NCBI RefSeq assembly: GCF_013394655.1
Contig: NZ_CP053351.1
Location: 3,946,001-4,010,000, forward strand
Length of the DNA stretch: 64,000 nt
Origin: Winogradskyella schleiferi
GTDB lineage: Bacteria > Bacteroidota > Bacteroidia > Flavobacteriales > Flavobacteriaceae
Reading direction: 5' to 3'
The stretch's first letter is position 1. Each line of letters starts with the position of its first letter. Both the position numbers and the translations under genes were made by a program. The notes below the pieces were generated by a model that was given only the letters and a program-made list of their open reading frames with translations, did no database searches and was not told the DNA's origin. Below, in pieces: positions 18,378 through 27,487 of this stretch.

Positions 18378-19103
18378 ATGTCTGACGCCATTGTCATTGT
18401 TCCTACCTATAACGAGATTGAAAACATTGAATCAATCATCAGATCTGTGTTTTCGCAACCTAAAGGATTTCATGTACTTATTGTAGATGACAATTCGCCT
18501 GATAAAACGGGAGAAACGGTTAAAACTTTACAGCAAGAATTTAAAAACCAACTGTTTTTATTAGAGCGTAAAGAAAAAAGTGGTTTAGGAACAGCGTATA
18601 TTGCAGGTTTTGAATGGGCTTTAGAAAACGATTATCAATACATTTTTGAAATGGATGCTGATTTCTCGCATAACCCAAAGGATTTAATTCGATTGTACAA
18701 TGCATGCGAGATTGATGGTGCTGATATTTCAGTTGGATCCAGATATGTTAAAGGAATTACAGTGGTCAACTGGCCAATGTCTCGTATTATTTTATCCTAT
18801 GGAGCATCTCGTTACGTAAGATTTATAACACGTATGAAAGTTAAGGATTCCACAGCTGGTTTTGTTTGTTATAAAAGATCGGTTTTAGAAGCAATTCATT
18901 TAAAGAAAGTAAAATTTGTAGGTTATGCATTTCAGATTGAAATGAAATTTAAAGCTTATAAAAAAGGATTTCGAATTGTAGAAATTCCTGTTATCTTTAA
19001 AGATAGAACCAAAGGAAAATCGAAAATGAGCGGAAGTATAATTTCCGAAGCTATTTTTGGTGTCATTAGTTTAAGATTAAAAAGTTTATTTGCCAGTAAG
19101 TAG
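18378..19103 (+). CDS. Polyprenol monophosphomannose synthase (DPM1-like GT2)
   Basis: A 241-residue family 2 glycosyltransferase. VIVPTYNEIENI (6-17), the first Asp pair LIVDDNSPDKT (35-45), the DxD motif EMDADFSHNP (91-100) and SRYVKG, DSTAGFVCYKR and IPVIFKDRTKGKSKM mark the polyprenyl-phosphate mannose/glucose synthase group. It should move mannose from GDP-mannose to polyprenyl phosphate on the inner face of the membrane; no membrane helices are present, as in the single-domain enzymes. An in-frame TTG precedes the ATG by one codon; ATG at 18378 is preferred. pyrC starts 6 bases after it, so they form an operon. Confidence 0.88.
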   Translation: MSDAIVIVPTYNEIENIESIIRSVFSQPKGFHVLIVDDNSPDKTGETVKTLQQEFKNQLFLLERKEKSGLGTAYIAGFEWALENDYQYIFEMDADFSHNPKDLIRLYNACEIDGADISVGSRYVKGITVVNWPMSRIILSYGASRYVRFITRMKVKDSTAGFVCYKRSVLEAIHLKKVKFVGYAFQIEMKFKAYKKGFRIVEIPVIFKDRTKGKSKMSGSIISEAIFGVISLRLKSLFASK

Positions 19104-19109
19104 AAGAAC

Positions 19110-20453
19110 ATGAAGCAAAATACCCTCATAAAAAACGCCAGAATTGTCAACGAAGGAAAAATTGTTGAAGGAGATATTCTCATCGAAAACCAAATAATTA
19201 AAGAAATAGACATTTCAATCAGCGTGAAATCTGCAGATATGACTGTGATTGACGTCGAAGGAAATTACGTCGTTCCTGGTATGATTGACGATCAAGTGCA
19301 TTTCAGGGAACCAGGCTTAACCCATAAAGCTAATATCGAATCGGAATCTAAAGCAGCTATCGCTGGAGGAATTACGTCTTTTATTGAAATGCCTAATACC
19401 AATCCGCAAACCACAACTGTAGAAAAGTTAGAAGAAAAATTTGCCATTGCAGCCAATTCATCTTATGCCAACTATTCGTTTATGTTTGGTGGTACCAACG
19501 ATAATTTAGACGAAATCTTAAAAGTTGACCCTAAAACCGTAGCTGGATTAAAGTTATTTTTAGGCTCTTCTACCGGAAACATGTTGGTCGATGACCCAAA
19601 AGTTATTGAAAAAATATTTTCGAGTACAGATATGGTCATTTCCGTACATTGTGAAGATGAAGCGACGATTAAAGAAAATCTAGCCAAATATAAAGCCGAA
19701 TATGGAGATAACATACCTATGAAAATGCATCCCATTATTAGAAGCGAAGAGGCTTGTTATATTTCGTCTTCAAAAGCGATTGAATTAGCAAAGAAAACAG
19801 GCGCAAGATTGCATGTATTTCATTTATCAACAGGAAAGGAAACGAGTTTGTTTTCAAATAAAATCCCATTAAAAGATAAAAAGATAACCGCTGAAGTTTG
19901 TGTGCATCATTTATGGTTTTCGGATGAAGATTATGCTAAAAAAGGGAGTCATATTAAATGGAATCCGGCTGTAAAAACGGCAAAAGACAGAGACCAGCTT
20001 TGGAAAGCTTTAATGGACGATAGAATAGATGTCATCGCCACAGATCATGCGCCACATACACTCGAAGAAAAAAACAATCCATACACAAGTGCACCTTCTG
20101 GAGGGCCTTTAGTGCAGCATGCGCTAGTGGCTTTAATGGAAGCACATCATCAAGGTAAAATATCGGTTGAAAAAATTGTGGAAAAAGCCTGTCATAATCC
20201 AGCTATTTTATTCAATGTAGAAAAGCGTGGTTATATAAAAGAAGGTTATTTTGCCGATTTGGTTATTATCGACCCTCAAAGCCCTTGGTCAGTTAATAAA
20301 AGTAATATTTTGTATAAATGTGGTTGGTCCCCTTTTGAAGGCAATACGTTTAAAAGTAGAATAACGCACACTTTTGTAAATGGTCAATTGGCTTATAACA
20401 ATTTCAAGGTTTTGGACGTTAAAGCAGGACAACGATTGACTTTTGACAGATAG
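19110..20453 (+). CDS. pyrC: Dihydroorotase
   Basis: A 447-residue amidohydrolase of the long (class I) dihydroorotase type, cyclising carbamoyl aspartate in pyrimidine synthesis. Signatures: VPGMIDDQVHFREPGLTHK (55-73), SFIEMPNTNPQTT, GLKLFLGSSTGNML with the lysine expected to be carboxylated, SVHCEDE, HVFHLST and IATDHAPHTLEEK with the catalytic Asp. In the HxH metal motif the first His is Gln62 (QVH), which I believe is shared by Bacteroidota members. The gene sits in an operon with the DPM1-like enzyme and DUF4296, the common flavobacterial order. Confidence 0.93.
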   Translation: MKQNTLIKNARIVNEGKIVEGDILIENQIIKEIDISISVKSADMTVIDVEGNYVVPGMIDDQVHFREPGLTHKANIESESKAAIAGGITSFIEMPNTNPQTTTVEKLEEKFAIAANSSYANYSFMFGGTNDNLDEILKVDPKTVAGLKLFLGSSTGNMLVDDPKVIEKIFSSTDMVISVHCEDEATIKENLAKYKAEYGDNIPMKMHPIIRSEEACYISSSKAIELAKKTGARLHVFHLSTGKETSLFSNKIPLKDKKITAEVCVHHLWFSDEDYAKKGSHIKWNPAVKTAKDRDQLWKALMDDRIDVIATDHAPHTLEEKNNPYTSAPSGGPLVQHALVALMEAHHQGKISVEKIVEKACHNPAILFNVEKRGYIKEGYFADLVIIDPQSPWSVNKSNILYKCGWSPFEGNTFKSRITHTFVNGQLAYNNFKVLDVKAGQRLTFDR

Positions 20454-20455
20454 AT

Positions 20456-20953
20456 ATGACAAAACGCATAAGCTTAATAATAGTACTAAGTTTTTTGATG
20501 GTGGCATGCCAGGATTTTGACCGACCTAAAAAACCGGCTAATTTGATTTCAAAGGAACAAATGACCGAACTTTTGTACGACTTATATATTATTAACGCTG
20601 CCAAAGGCGTAAACCGAAAAACTTTGGAAACCAATGGTTTCAACCCAGAAAACTATATTTTAGAAAAATATAATATAGATAGCACCCAATTCGCAGATAG
20701 TAATACCTATTATGCTTTTGATACTGAAACCTATAGCGCTATTGTGGAGCAGGTAAAAGCCAGATTGGAACAAAACAAGAATATTTATGAAGCTCTAAAG
20801 CAACAACGAGATGACTCCATACAAAAGCGTAGAGACTCCATTAATGAAAAGGGAAAACGAAAAAAAGATTCACTAAAAAAAATCCTAGATAGTATCGATA
20901 TGAAGGAATTGCGCTCTAAACCTCCTTTAAATATAGCTGACTCACTTCAGTAA
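20456..20953 (+). CDS. DUF4296 lipoprotein
   Basis: A 165-residue protein with a lipoprotein signal (LIIVLSFLMVAC, Cys about 18) and the DUF4296 pattern: LISKEQMTELLYDLYIINAAKGVNR followed by FNPENYILEKYNIDSTQFADSNTYY. A long charged helix (EQNKNIYEALKQQRDDSIQKRRDSINEKGKRKKDS, split here by description) makes up the last 60 residues. Function unknown; it is a small periplasmic-facing lipoprotein found beside pyrC in many Bacteroidota. The start is 2 bases after the pyrC stop, so it is translationally linked. Its 3' end overlaps the convergent SDR gene by 38 bases. Confidence 0.85.
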   Translation: MTKRISLIIVLSFLMVACQDFDRPKKPANLISKEQMTELLYDLYIINAAKGVNRKTLETNGFNPENYILEKYNIDSTQFADSNTYYAFDTETYSAIVEQVKARLEQNKNIYEALKQQRDDSIQKRRDSINEKGKRKKDSLKKILDSIDMKELRSKPPLNIADSLQ

Positions 20954-21929
20954 TTGATTCGTTCATAGGTTTAAATTCAAAATTCAAAGCATTTTTCACT
21001 TTAGAATTATCATATTTTGTAATACTTACGGTAGATTTAGCGGCTTGTTTAGTTAAACTTCTGCGTTTACCAAAAAGTTGATGTTTTAACCAATCTAATC
21101 GCCAAGCAATGTTTAAGAGCCACGGCTTCGCTTCTTTCTTCGGTGGTTTGACCTCTAAACTATTAGCAATTTTGGTTTGTAAGGTTTTAAAACTTAAATT
21201 TTCAGAGACTAATACAAAAGATTCATTTTTAATAGTACTATCCATAAGCCGTTGCATAATATTTACCACATCCCAAATATCTACACAACCAGTAACACCA
21301 TTGGTATAATAAGGCATACCTCTGTAAATGCGCTTAAATAAATTACCACTACTTCCACCATTCCAATAACCAGCACCTATAATAATTCCAGGATTTACAA
21401 TGATCGCATCCAAACCTTCCTGAGTGCCACGCCAAACTTCAAGTTCCGCTCCATATTTAGTAATGGCATATACACTATTGTCAGCCTCTGGGTTCCAATC
21501 GGTTTTCTCATGAATTAATTTGTCAGGATTAACATGATGTCCAATTGCTGCAATAGAACTGACATAGCACAATTTTTTAACCTGATGGCTGAGGGATAAA
21601 TTGACAATATTAGCTGTGCCTTCAATATTTATTTTTCGCAACAATTTGTATTTGTCAGGTTCAAAAGAGACAAAAGCAGCGCAATGGTAAACTTTGGTTA
21701 TACCTTTAAAAGCCACTTGAAGTTTAGGAATATCATTGATGTCTGCCTCAATCCATTCAATTTTGTTATATAGTGCTTCAGCATCATCCGTAAAATAGGA
21801 AAAAACATGCTTAACACGATTTAAAGTCTTTTCACGTCTATATATAGCACGAATGGACACGTTACTTTTCAAAAGTTGAAAAAGTAAATGTGAACCCACC
21901 AAACCTGTGCCTCCTGTGACTAAAATCAT
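20916..21929 (-). CDS. NAD-dependent epimerase/dehydratase (extended SDR)
   Basis: A 337-residue extended short-chain dehydrogenase. The Rossmann motif is TGGTGLVGSHL (5-15), followed by ADIND (62-66), YHCAAFVSF (81-89), SSIAAIG and the catalytic Y154-x3-K158 (YAITK). NPGIIIGAGYW is the substrate-side motif shared with dihydroflavonol-4-reductase-like and sterol/hydroxy-acyl dehydrogenases. The substrate cannot be told. The gene converges on and overlaps the DUF4296 gene by 38 bases and diverges from tyrS. Confidence 0.88.
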   Translation of the reverse strand: MILVTGGTGLVGSHLLFQLLKSNVSIRAIYRREKTLNRVKHVFSYFTDDAEALYNKIEWIEADINDIPKLQVAFKGITKVYHCAAFVSFEPDKYKLLRKINIEGTANIVNLSLSHQVKKLCYVSSIAAIGHHVNPDKLIHEKTDWNPEADNSVYAITKYGAELEVWRGTQEGLDAIIVNPGIIIGAGYWNGGSSGNLFKRIYRGMPYYTNGVTGCVDIWDVVNIMQRLMDSTIKNESFVLVSENLSFKTLQTKIANSLEVKPPKKEAKPWLLNIAWRLDWLKHQLFGKRRSLTKQAAKSTVSITKYDNSKVKNALNFEFKPMNESITEVSQLYLKEV

Positions 21930-21961
21930 AGGGTAAAGTTACGCTTTTTTAGATTTGTCTT

Positions 21962-21990
21962 TTGTCTTTAACCACGGAAACATATCTTTG
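21962..21990 (+). promoter_or_regulatory. Bacteroidota promoter of tyrS
   Basis: TTG (21962-21964), 18 bases, then TATCTTTG (21983-21990), 28 bases before the tyrS ATG. The spacing is slightly short of the usual 19-21. Confidence 0.6.
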
Positions 21991-22018
21991 CGCCAATCAA
22001 TTTTCAAACTAAAAAATA

Positions 22019-23335
22019 ATGGCGAATAAATTTGTAGAGGAATTACGTTGGAGAGGTATGGTCCACGACATCATGCCAGGAACCGAAGAGCAATTAGACC
22101 AAGAGATGACGACGGCCTATATTGGTTTTGATCCTACTTCAGATTCGTTGCATATTGGGAGTTTGGTACCTATAATTTTATTGGTGCATTTAGAAAAAGC
22201 AGGGCACAAACCTATTGCTTTAGTTGGTGGAGCAACAGGTATGATTGGTGATCCTTCTGGGAAAAGTGATGAACGAAACTTGTTGGATGAAGAAACTTTA
22301 GCCCACAATGTCGCTGGTATAAGAACGGTATTATCCCGTTTTTTGGATTTTAATTCCAGTGAAAAAAACGCACCAGTTTTAGTGAATAACTACGACTGGA
22401 TGAAAGATTTCAGCTTTATCGATTTTGCACGCGATGTCGGCAAACGCATCACTGTTAATTACATGATGGCTAAAGATTCCGTAAAGAAACGCTTAAGTGG
22501 TGACGAAGGGAATGTTGGGATGTCGTTTACTGAATTTACGTACCAATTGATTCAAGGTTACGATTTTCATTATTTGTATAAAACCATGGGTTGTAAATTA
22601 CAAATGGGTGGCAGCGATCAATGGGGAAATATCACCACAGGCACCGAATTAGTAAGACGCATGCACGATGGTGACGATCAAGCAAAAGCCTATGCCATGA
22701 CTTGTCCTTTAATTACAAAAGCTGATGGTTCTAAATTTGGAAAATCTGAAGGTGGAAATATTTGGTTGGATGCAGATAAAACGTCTGTTTATAAATTTTA
22801 CCAATTTTGGCTCAATTCTACAGATGAAGATGCCGAAAAGTATATCAAAATTTTTACATTTTTAGATAATGCAACGATAGAGTCTGTAATTGAAAAGCAT
22901 AAGGCAACACCTCATTTACGTTTATTGCAAAAGCGTTTGGCGGAAGAGGTCACCGTTTTTGTACATAGTAGGGACGATTATGATAATGCCATAAAAGCAT
23001 CTCAAATTTTGTTTAGTAAGGATTTTAAAAATGAAATTAAACAATTACCAGAAAAATTATTCTTGGATGTTTTTGAAGGTGTCAAACATGCAGAAATTTC
23101 TAAGTCCGAATTTAATGAAGGCATTGATATGATTGGAGCTTTGGCTGCCAAAACGAATTTTTTAAGTTCAAATGGTGATGCCAGAAGAGCTCTAAAAGAA
23201 AATGCGATTGCGGTAAATAAAGAAAAGGTAAAAGAAGATTATATGTTGACTTCCGAAGATTTAATTCACGATAAATATATTATTCTAAGTAGAGGTAAGA
23301 AAACAAATTTTATCTTGGAAGTGGTTGAAATTTGA
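22019..23335 (+). CDS. tyrS: Tyrosyl-tRNA synthetase
   Basis: A 438-residue class I aminoacyl-tRNA synthetase charging tRNA-Tyr. The HIGH-type motif is HIGS (45-48), the KMSKS-type motif is KFGKS (239-243), and tyrosine-binding elements GFDPT (36-40), [12 protein letters not shown] (70-81) and [11 protein letters not shown] (195-205) are intact. The C-terminal about 80 residues ([20 protein letters not shown]) form the S4-like tRNA-binding domain. Length and order are normal. It is followed by a clear terminator. Confidence 0.97.
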   Translation: MANKFVEELRWRGMVHDIMPGTEEQLDQEMTTAYIGFDPTSDSLHIGSLVPIILLVHLEKAGHKPIALVGGATGMIGDPSGKSDERNLLDEETLAHNVAGIRTVLSRFLDFNSSEKNAPVLVNNYDWMKDFSFIDFARDVGKRITVNYMMAKDSVKKRLSGDEGNVGMSFTEFTYQLIQGYDFHYLYKTMGCKLQMGGSDQWGNITTGTELVRRMHDGDDQAKAYAMTCPLITKADGSKFGKSEGGNIWLDADKTSVYKFYQFWLNSTDEDAEKYIKIFTFLDNATIESVIEKHKATPHLRLLQKRLAEEVTVFVHSRDDYDNAIKASQILFSKDFKNEIKQLPEKLFLDVFEGVKHAEISKSEFNEGIDMIGALAAKTNFLSSNGDARRALKENAIAVNKEKVKEDYMLTSEDLIHDKYIILSRGKKTNFILEVVEI

Positions 23336-23362
23336 TATGGAATAAATTGAAGTATTACATTC

Positions 23363-23399
23363 AGACCTGTAAGTTTTAAAAGCCTACAGGTCTTTTTTT
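23363..23399 (+). terminator. Terminator after tyrS
   Basis: AGACCTGTA pairs with TACAGGTCT across a 13-base loop and ends in T7. The AGACCT...AGGTCT ends recur at 43601 and 59997. Confidence 0.85.
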
Positions 23400-23464
23400 G
23401 TATCTTTATTTACAAAAGTTTAAAGGGTTATTGAAAAGTACTATGTAATCTATTCCGGGGTAAA

Positions 23465-23935
23465 ATGAAGCAAACAGAACAATTAGCTAATCGACTGAGA
23501 GAAGTTATACTGAATGGTACATGGATTGCCAATACAAATTTTAAGGCGCAATTGGAAAATTTGGATTTGCGCATAGCCAACACAAAATACCAATCCTTAA
23601 ACACTATTTCAGTTTTAGCGCAGCATATACACTATTATATCTCTGGAATAACCCATGTGTTTATTAATAATAAACTTGACATAAGAGATCAGTATAGTTT
23701 TGATTTTCCGCTCATAGAATCACAAAAAGCATGGGATTCATTTTTAAATACATTTTGGAGCGATACTGAAAATTTAGCCGATTTAATTGAAACAATGCCT
23801 GAAGAAGATCTAAAAAAAGACTTTGTCGATAAAAAATATGGCTCTTATCTTCGAAATATCGATGGTATGATTGAGCATAGTTATTATCATCTTGGGCAAA
23901 TTGTGCTGATTAAAAAAGTATTGTCAAATACATAA
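23465..23935 (+). CDS. DinB/DUF1572-like protein
   Basis: A 156-residue, all-helical protein. QHIHYYISGITHVF (53-66) and MIEHSYYHLGQIVLIKK (about 135-151) carry the spaced histidines that bind a metal in the DinB/YfiT four-helix family; NTISVLAQHI is the typical first motif. Members are often thiol-dependent (bacillithiol-type) transferases or of unknown role. No catalytic assignment is possible. It lies alone between tyrS and the minus-strand block. Confidence 0.7.
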   Translation: MKQTEQLANRLREVILNGTWIANTNFKAQLENLDLRIANTKYQSLNTISVLAQHIHYYISGITHVFINNKLDIRDQYSFDFPLIESQKAWDSFLNTFWSDTENLADLIETMPEEDLKKDFVDKKYGSYLRNIDGMIEHSYYHLGQIVLIKKVLSNT

Positions 23936-24127
23936 ATTAATTCCGAAAATAAATCAAATCTTCCAGGCATATGCTGAACTTAATTATACATCAAGAATTT
24001 AACAAGTTATTCTTAATCAGACACTTAAAAGTTCAGCATAAAAAAAGTGCCCAAATAAATATTTGAGCACTTCCAACCAATCAATCAACTTTGAGGTCTA
24101 TAGTTTCAATTTTTCTTTTTCATAGAA
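23936..24127. other. Intergenic spacer with a long inverted repeat
   Basis: No gene is seen. ATGCTGAACTT (23971-23981) is repeated in inverse as AAGTTCAGCAT (24029-24039), 47 bases apart, just before the hairpin terminator at 24041. The DinB-like gene may end its transcript in this structure. Confidence 0.5.
24041..24072 (-). terminator. Terminator for the minus-strand LuxE-like unit
   Basis: Read on the minus strand, AAGTGCTCAAAT and ATTTGGGCACTT pair around a short loop (one bulge) and are followed by T6. It closes transcription coming through the YHS remnant. Confidence 0.7.
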
Positions 24128-24442
24128 TCATTTCAACTTTATAGCCTCCCATTTAAGTCGGCTTTTTTCTTTAAACCTTTCACATTTTCTCTCTGCCATC
24201 TTTTAAGGTATTATTTCCCCAAGAATTATAGAATAAATAGAGCTTTCCGTCCCTAATTTCAAAAGTTTCCGGATCTATACTTACTTTTTTAGAATCTATT
24301 GCAACGGTATATGCACAATAACCGCCATATTGCGGCATATAAGCTTTAAGTTTTGCCAGAAACGTGTTGAGATTTTCTTGTGATATGAATGTGTACTTAT
24401 GAGATATTTCATAAAACGCAAATCGGATAGAAATACGGTTGC
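24128..24442 (-). pseudogene. Decayed YHS-domain protein remnant
   Basis: On the minus strand, directly after the stop of the LuxE-like gene, the frame reads FAFYEISHKYTFISQENL, then YMPQYGGYCAYTVAIDSKK and DPETFEIRDGKLYLFYNSWG with NNTLK next. This is the conserved core of the YHS-domain family (YGGYCAY ... TFEIRDGKLYLFYN). There is no start codon, signal peptide or N-terminal half. After NNTLK the frame breaks: the expected tail continues as RWQRENVKGLKKKADLN in the +1 frame and WEAIKLK plus stop in a third frame. At least two frameshifts and a 5' truncation make it a pseudogene. Confidence 0.8.
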
Positions 24443-25423
24443 TTACAATGCCATTAAGTTACAACCTCTAATATCAGAGTTATCAAATCTTCCAATAATT
24501 TCAAACTGACCGTTTTCATCGACTTTTCCCAAATCTTGCGTAGCAATAAAAGCGCATGAATTTAGATTCGCCAAATCAATCACATTAATACCACCTGTTT
24601 TGTTGGAGTGTTGATTACTGAGTGCGTCTTCGGTATCTCGTGTCAAGATTTTCATCCAAGGTGGACATTCAAAAACTCCGTGGCCTTTAGAATAAGCTTG
24701 ACTCAAAAGTTCGGTCATGCCATATTCACTATGAATTTGGGCAACACCAAAACCCGTTTTCAAAATATGATGTAACTCCTGTCTTATAATTTCCTTTCGT
24801 CTTCCTTTCATGCCACCCGTTTCCATGACTATGGTATGGTTTAAGTTGAATTGATGGGCTTCAACCAAATCCAATAAGGCAAACGATACACCTATAAGTA
24901 AGGTTTTTTGTTGCTTCGATTCAAGTGTTTGTAATGTACTTGCCAACTCATTGAGATTATGCAGGTAAAATCCACTTTCAGCATGATTGGATTTCTTTAT
25001 TAAATCATCTACCATAAAGATAAGTGAAGAGCCATCACGCTCTAAATAAGAGGGCAAAAGCGCTAAGACTACATAATCTTCAACAGAACCATAAAAGTGT
25101 TTAAAAGCCTTTAAATAACTGTCTTCATAAAGTTTTAAATCCGTCACTAAATGTTTACTCGTAGTACTTCCTGTGGTACCAGAACTAGAGAATGTTTTTT
25201 CAATATTCTGGGATGAACTTAAAATAGAATGGGATTTAAAAAACTGAATCGGCAAAAATGGAATTTCAGAAACACATGTTATATCCGCTGGATGTTTATA
25301 CAATAAATCGCAAAACGAACGATAGACCTTATTATTTTCAAACTGAAATTTAAAAACGTCCAAAGCCAAGGCATCGAACTCCGTACTGGATTTTATGTTA
25401 AAAATGTCGTCTTTAGAAATCAT
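24443..25423 (-). CDS. LuxE-like acyl-protein synthetase / acyl-activating enzyme
   Basis: A 326-residue protein related to LuxE and the ANL adenylating enzymes. The ATP-grasping loop is TFSSSGTTGSTTSKH (77-91) and the second ANL motif is HSEYGMTELLSQAYS (about 235-249); TGGMKGRRKEI and QDLGKVDENGQFEIIGRFDN follow the family. It should activate a carboxylic (fatty) acid as an acyl-adenylate and pass it to a protein or small thiol. In Bacteroidota such genes stand apart from lux operons and their role is unclear. It begins 70 bases after the T9SS gene, with a terminator in the gap, and is followed by the YHS remnant. Confidence 0.85.
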   Translation of the reverse strand: MISKDDIFNIKSSTEFDALALDVFKFQFENNKVYRSFCDLLYKHPADITCVSEIPFLPIQFFKSHSILSSSQNIEKTFSSSGTTGSTTSKHLVTDLKLYEDSYLKAFKHFYGSVEDYVVLALLPSYLERDGSSLIFMVDDLIKKSNHAESGFYLHNLNELASTLQTLESKQQKTLLIGVSFALLDLVEAHQFNLNHTIVMETGGMKGRRKEIIRQELHHILKTGFGVAQIHSEYGMTELLSQAYSKGHGVFECPPWMKILTRDTEDALSNQHSNKTGGINVIDLANLNSCAFIATQDLGKVDENGQFEIIGRFDNSDIRGCNLMAL

Positions 25424-25437
25424 GTGTCAAAAATATA

Positions 25438-25473
25438 CAAAAAAGCGTCCCGATAAATTATCGGGACGCCTTA
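25438..25473 (-). terminator. Terminator after the T9SS protein gene
   Basis: A near-perfect palindrome, GCGTCCCGATA / TATCGGGACGC, followed on the minus strand by T6. It also belongs to the GTCCCGATA...TATCGGGAC type of dispersed flavobacterial palindromes. Confidence 0.85.
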
Positions 25474-25493
25474 AATATGTATTAAAAAAATAC

Positions 25494-27254
25494 TTACTTA
25501 ATCACTAATTTCTTAGTAGTAGAAGCATTATCCTGAGTGATTTTTAAAATGTAAACACCAGACTTTAAGTTCGCAACATCTAAGGTGTTGTTCGTTAACG
25601 TTTGATTTTTAACTTGCTTACCTAAAATATCAAATACTTGAACGTTTATTGCTTCGCTATTAGTGGAAGAAATTGAAACAGACCCTGTATTTGTTGGGTT
25701 AGGATAAATTGAGAAGTTAGAAATTTCAAAATCACTTGTAGAAAGAGAAATATCACTTAAAGCTCTCACATAAATTTGTGCAGTACCATTAAATTCTCCA
25801 GCAACAGCCACTAAAGAAGGTATCTGAATTGATGGAATAAGTTCACCAATGTAATCTGCACTAAAAAAATCGGTACGTTTAACAATAGTATTAGTTCCAT
25901 CAGTTACATCATAGTTTTGACCAGTAGAGAAAGTCTCTATTCCATCTCCAGCAGAAAAAGTAACGTTTTGTAACTCAATCAATTCAGATTCATAAGCGTC
26001 AGGTGCAGCATTTAAATCAGCAATAGTAACTGTTTGCGCAGTTACAGCATTACCTGAAGAGACAACAACGCCAGCATCAGAAGTTGGTACAAATTGCAAA
26101 ATACCATTGCTGTCTATTGTAGTTCCTCTCAAACCAGAAACTAGATCTCCTACTGCGTATGTAGTAGCTATAACACCAGCATCGTCATAGATTAAGACTC
26201 CACTTATATCGGTGTCTTGTATCCATTTTCTATTTCTAAAACTATCAGTATGTGTAACCAATGAACTCCCTGTTATTTCGTAGAATCTACCTAGACCGTT
26301 AGCAACCACATCTGCTCTTAAAGCAGTTATATCTGCAACAGTTACAAGATTCCCAACACTAAAAGATATCATGTCACTGTCAACAACGCCACCATCAATA
26401 AGTTCAACGGTAACATTGTAAGTTGTACCATCTGTAGTTGCAATCGAAAAAGGACTAGAAACATTAGTTGTTGTATTACCATTTACGGTTACACTAACCG
26501 TTTCACCACTTAAATTAGCAGTTGAAAACTCTAAGTCTACGTTCATAGTACCTGGTGCAAGCACAGTTGCGTTTGCAGGAGCAGTAATCGTTATCTCAGG
26601 AGACGTAACGAAGCCATCAATGACACGAATATTGTCAATTGAGATATCTTCATCACCTGCATCTAAATTTTCGAAAGTAATTTTTAAATCTAAAGTATTA
26701 CCATTAGGAATAGCTGCAGTAAATTCTTGAAAAATATTGGTTAACAGAGTTCCATCAACCAAACCATCAAAATTAGAATCAACACCAGGTTCTGTGTTAG
26801 TGGCACCAGCTGCAGCAAATTGAAAAATTTTAGTGTAGCTGCCCGAATTATTAACATCAATTTCAAAATAAACTAATGTATTTGCATCCCAATCTTGATT
26901 ACTACCATCATCGTCCTCAGCTGCAATAAAAGCCAAAGTCATATTTGTTCCAGATGAAATATCAATATCATCATATTCTAAGGTTTGAATTCCAGAGTTA
27001 CATTCTGGAGTTCCATCAGTATCTTGAGCAGCCAACCAAAACGTACCATCAGCACCAGTAACTTCATAGAAAGAAGCAATATTTGTGCCATCGGTTACAG
27101 TAAAGAAGTCTCCCGTACCATCGGTACACATTTCGGACATTGTTCCTGACGCATCAGGTGCTCCAGACTCAAAAGAGTCTTGAAATAAAGATGATTGGGC
27201 AAACGAAAATGCTCCAAACATTAAAGTAAACAATAAAAAGTAAATTTTCTTCAT
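25494..27254 (-). CDS. T9SS-secreted multidomain protein with DUF5689-like region
   Basis: A 586-residue secreted protein. Residues 1-19 are a signal ending in SFAQ. Residues about 20-210 form a jelly-roll-like domain (LFQDSFESG, YFEIDVNNSGSYTKIFQF, DISIDNIRVIDG). Residues about 215-295 are an Ig-like module (ITITAPANATVLAPGT). Residues about 300-500 look like the OB-fold DUF5689/YhcR-type region (FYEITGSSLVTHTD, SGVLIYDDAG, YESELIELQNVTFSAG). The C-terminus (NFSIYPNPTNTGSV, VFDILGKQV, LKSGVYILKI) is a T9SS type A sorting domain. It is exported and anchored or released at the surface; DUF5689 regions often accompany nucleases or phosphatases but no catalytic residues are seen, so the function is unknown. 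Confidence 0.82.
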   Translation of the reverse strand: MKKIYFLLFTLMFGAFSFAQSSLFQDSFESGAPDASGTMSEMCTDGTGDFFTVTDGTNIASFYEVTGADGTFWLAAQDTDGTPECNSGIQTLEYDDIDISSGTNMTLAFIAAEDDDGSNQDWDANTLVYFEIDVNNSGSYTKIFQFAAAGATNTEPGVDSNFDGLVDGTLLTNIFQEFTAAIPNGNTLDLKITFENLDAGDEDISIDNIRVIDGFVTSPEITITAPANATVLAPGTMNVDLEFSTANLSGETVSVTVNGNTTTNVSSPFSIATTDGTTYNVTVELIDGGVVDSDMISFSVGNLVTVADITALRADVVANGLGRFYEITGSSLVTHTDSFRNRKWIQDTDISGVLIYDDAGVIATTYAVGDLVSGLRGTTIDSNGILQFVPTSDAGVVVSSGNAVTAQTVTIADLNAAPDAYESELIELQNVTFSAGDGIETFSTGQNYDVTDGTNTIVKRTDFFSADYIGELIPSIQIPSLVAVAGEFNGTAQIYVRALSDISLSTSDFEISNFSIYPNPTNTGSVSISSTNSEAINVQVFDILGKQVKNQTLTNNTLDVANLKSGVYILKITQDNASTTKKLVIK

Positions 27255-27280
27255 AATTGATTTTTATAAAAGTTAGATAA

Positions 27281-27288
27281 CAAATATA
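27281..27288 (-). promoter_or_regulatory. -7 box of the T9SS protein gene
   Basis: On the minus strand TATATTTG matches TAnnTTTG 27 bases before the ATG. No TTG occurs at the proper distance. Confidence 0.45.
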
Positions 27289-27487
27289 ACAACAAATAGT
27301 GAGTTTTAAGAATTCAAATAGCTAATAGTTAGCATTTTTACGATATGTTAACATGGTAGATATCAAGAGCTTCTAAGTTTCAAGGATTTATATTTTCAAT
27401 GTTAGGGAATTGTTATCAATTCGATATTTTTATATAGTTAATGAGGATAAACTCTATCTTTACAGTTATTAAATACGGAATTAAATT

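Noticed and set aside
24443..25423. Bioluminescence (lux) operon because of the LuxE-like protein
   Set aside because: No LuxA, LuxB, LuxC or LuxD homologue is near; such LuxE-like genes occur alone in Bacteroidota.
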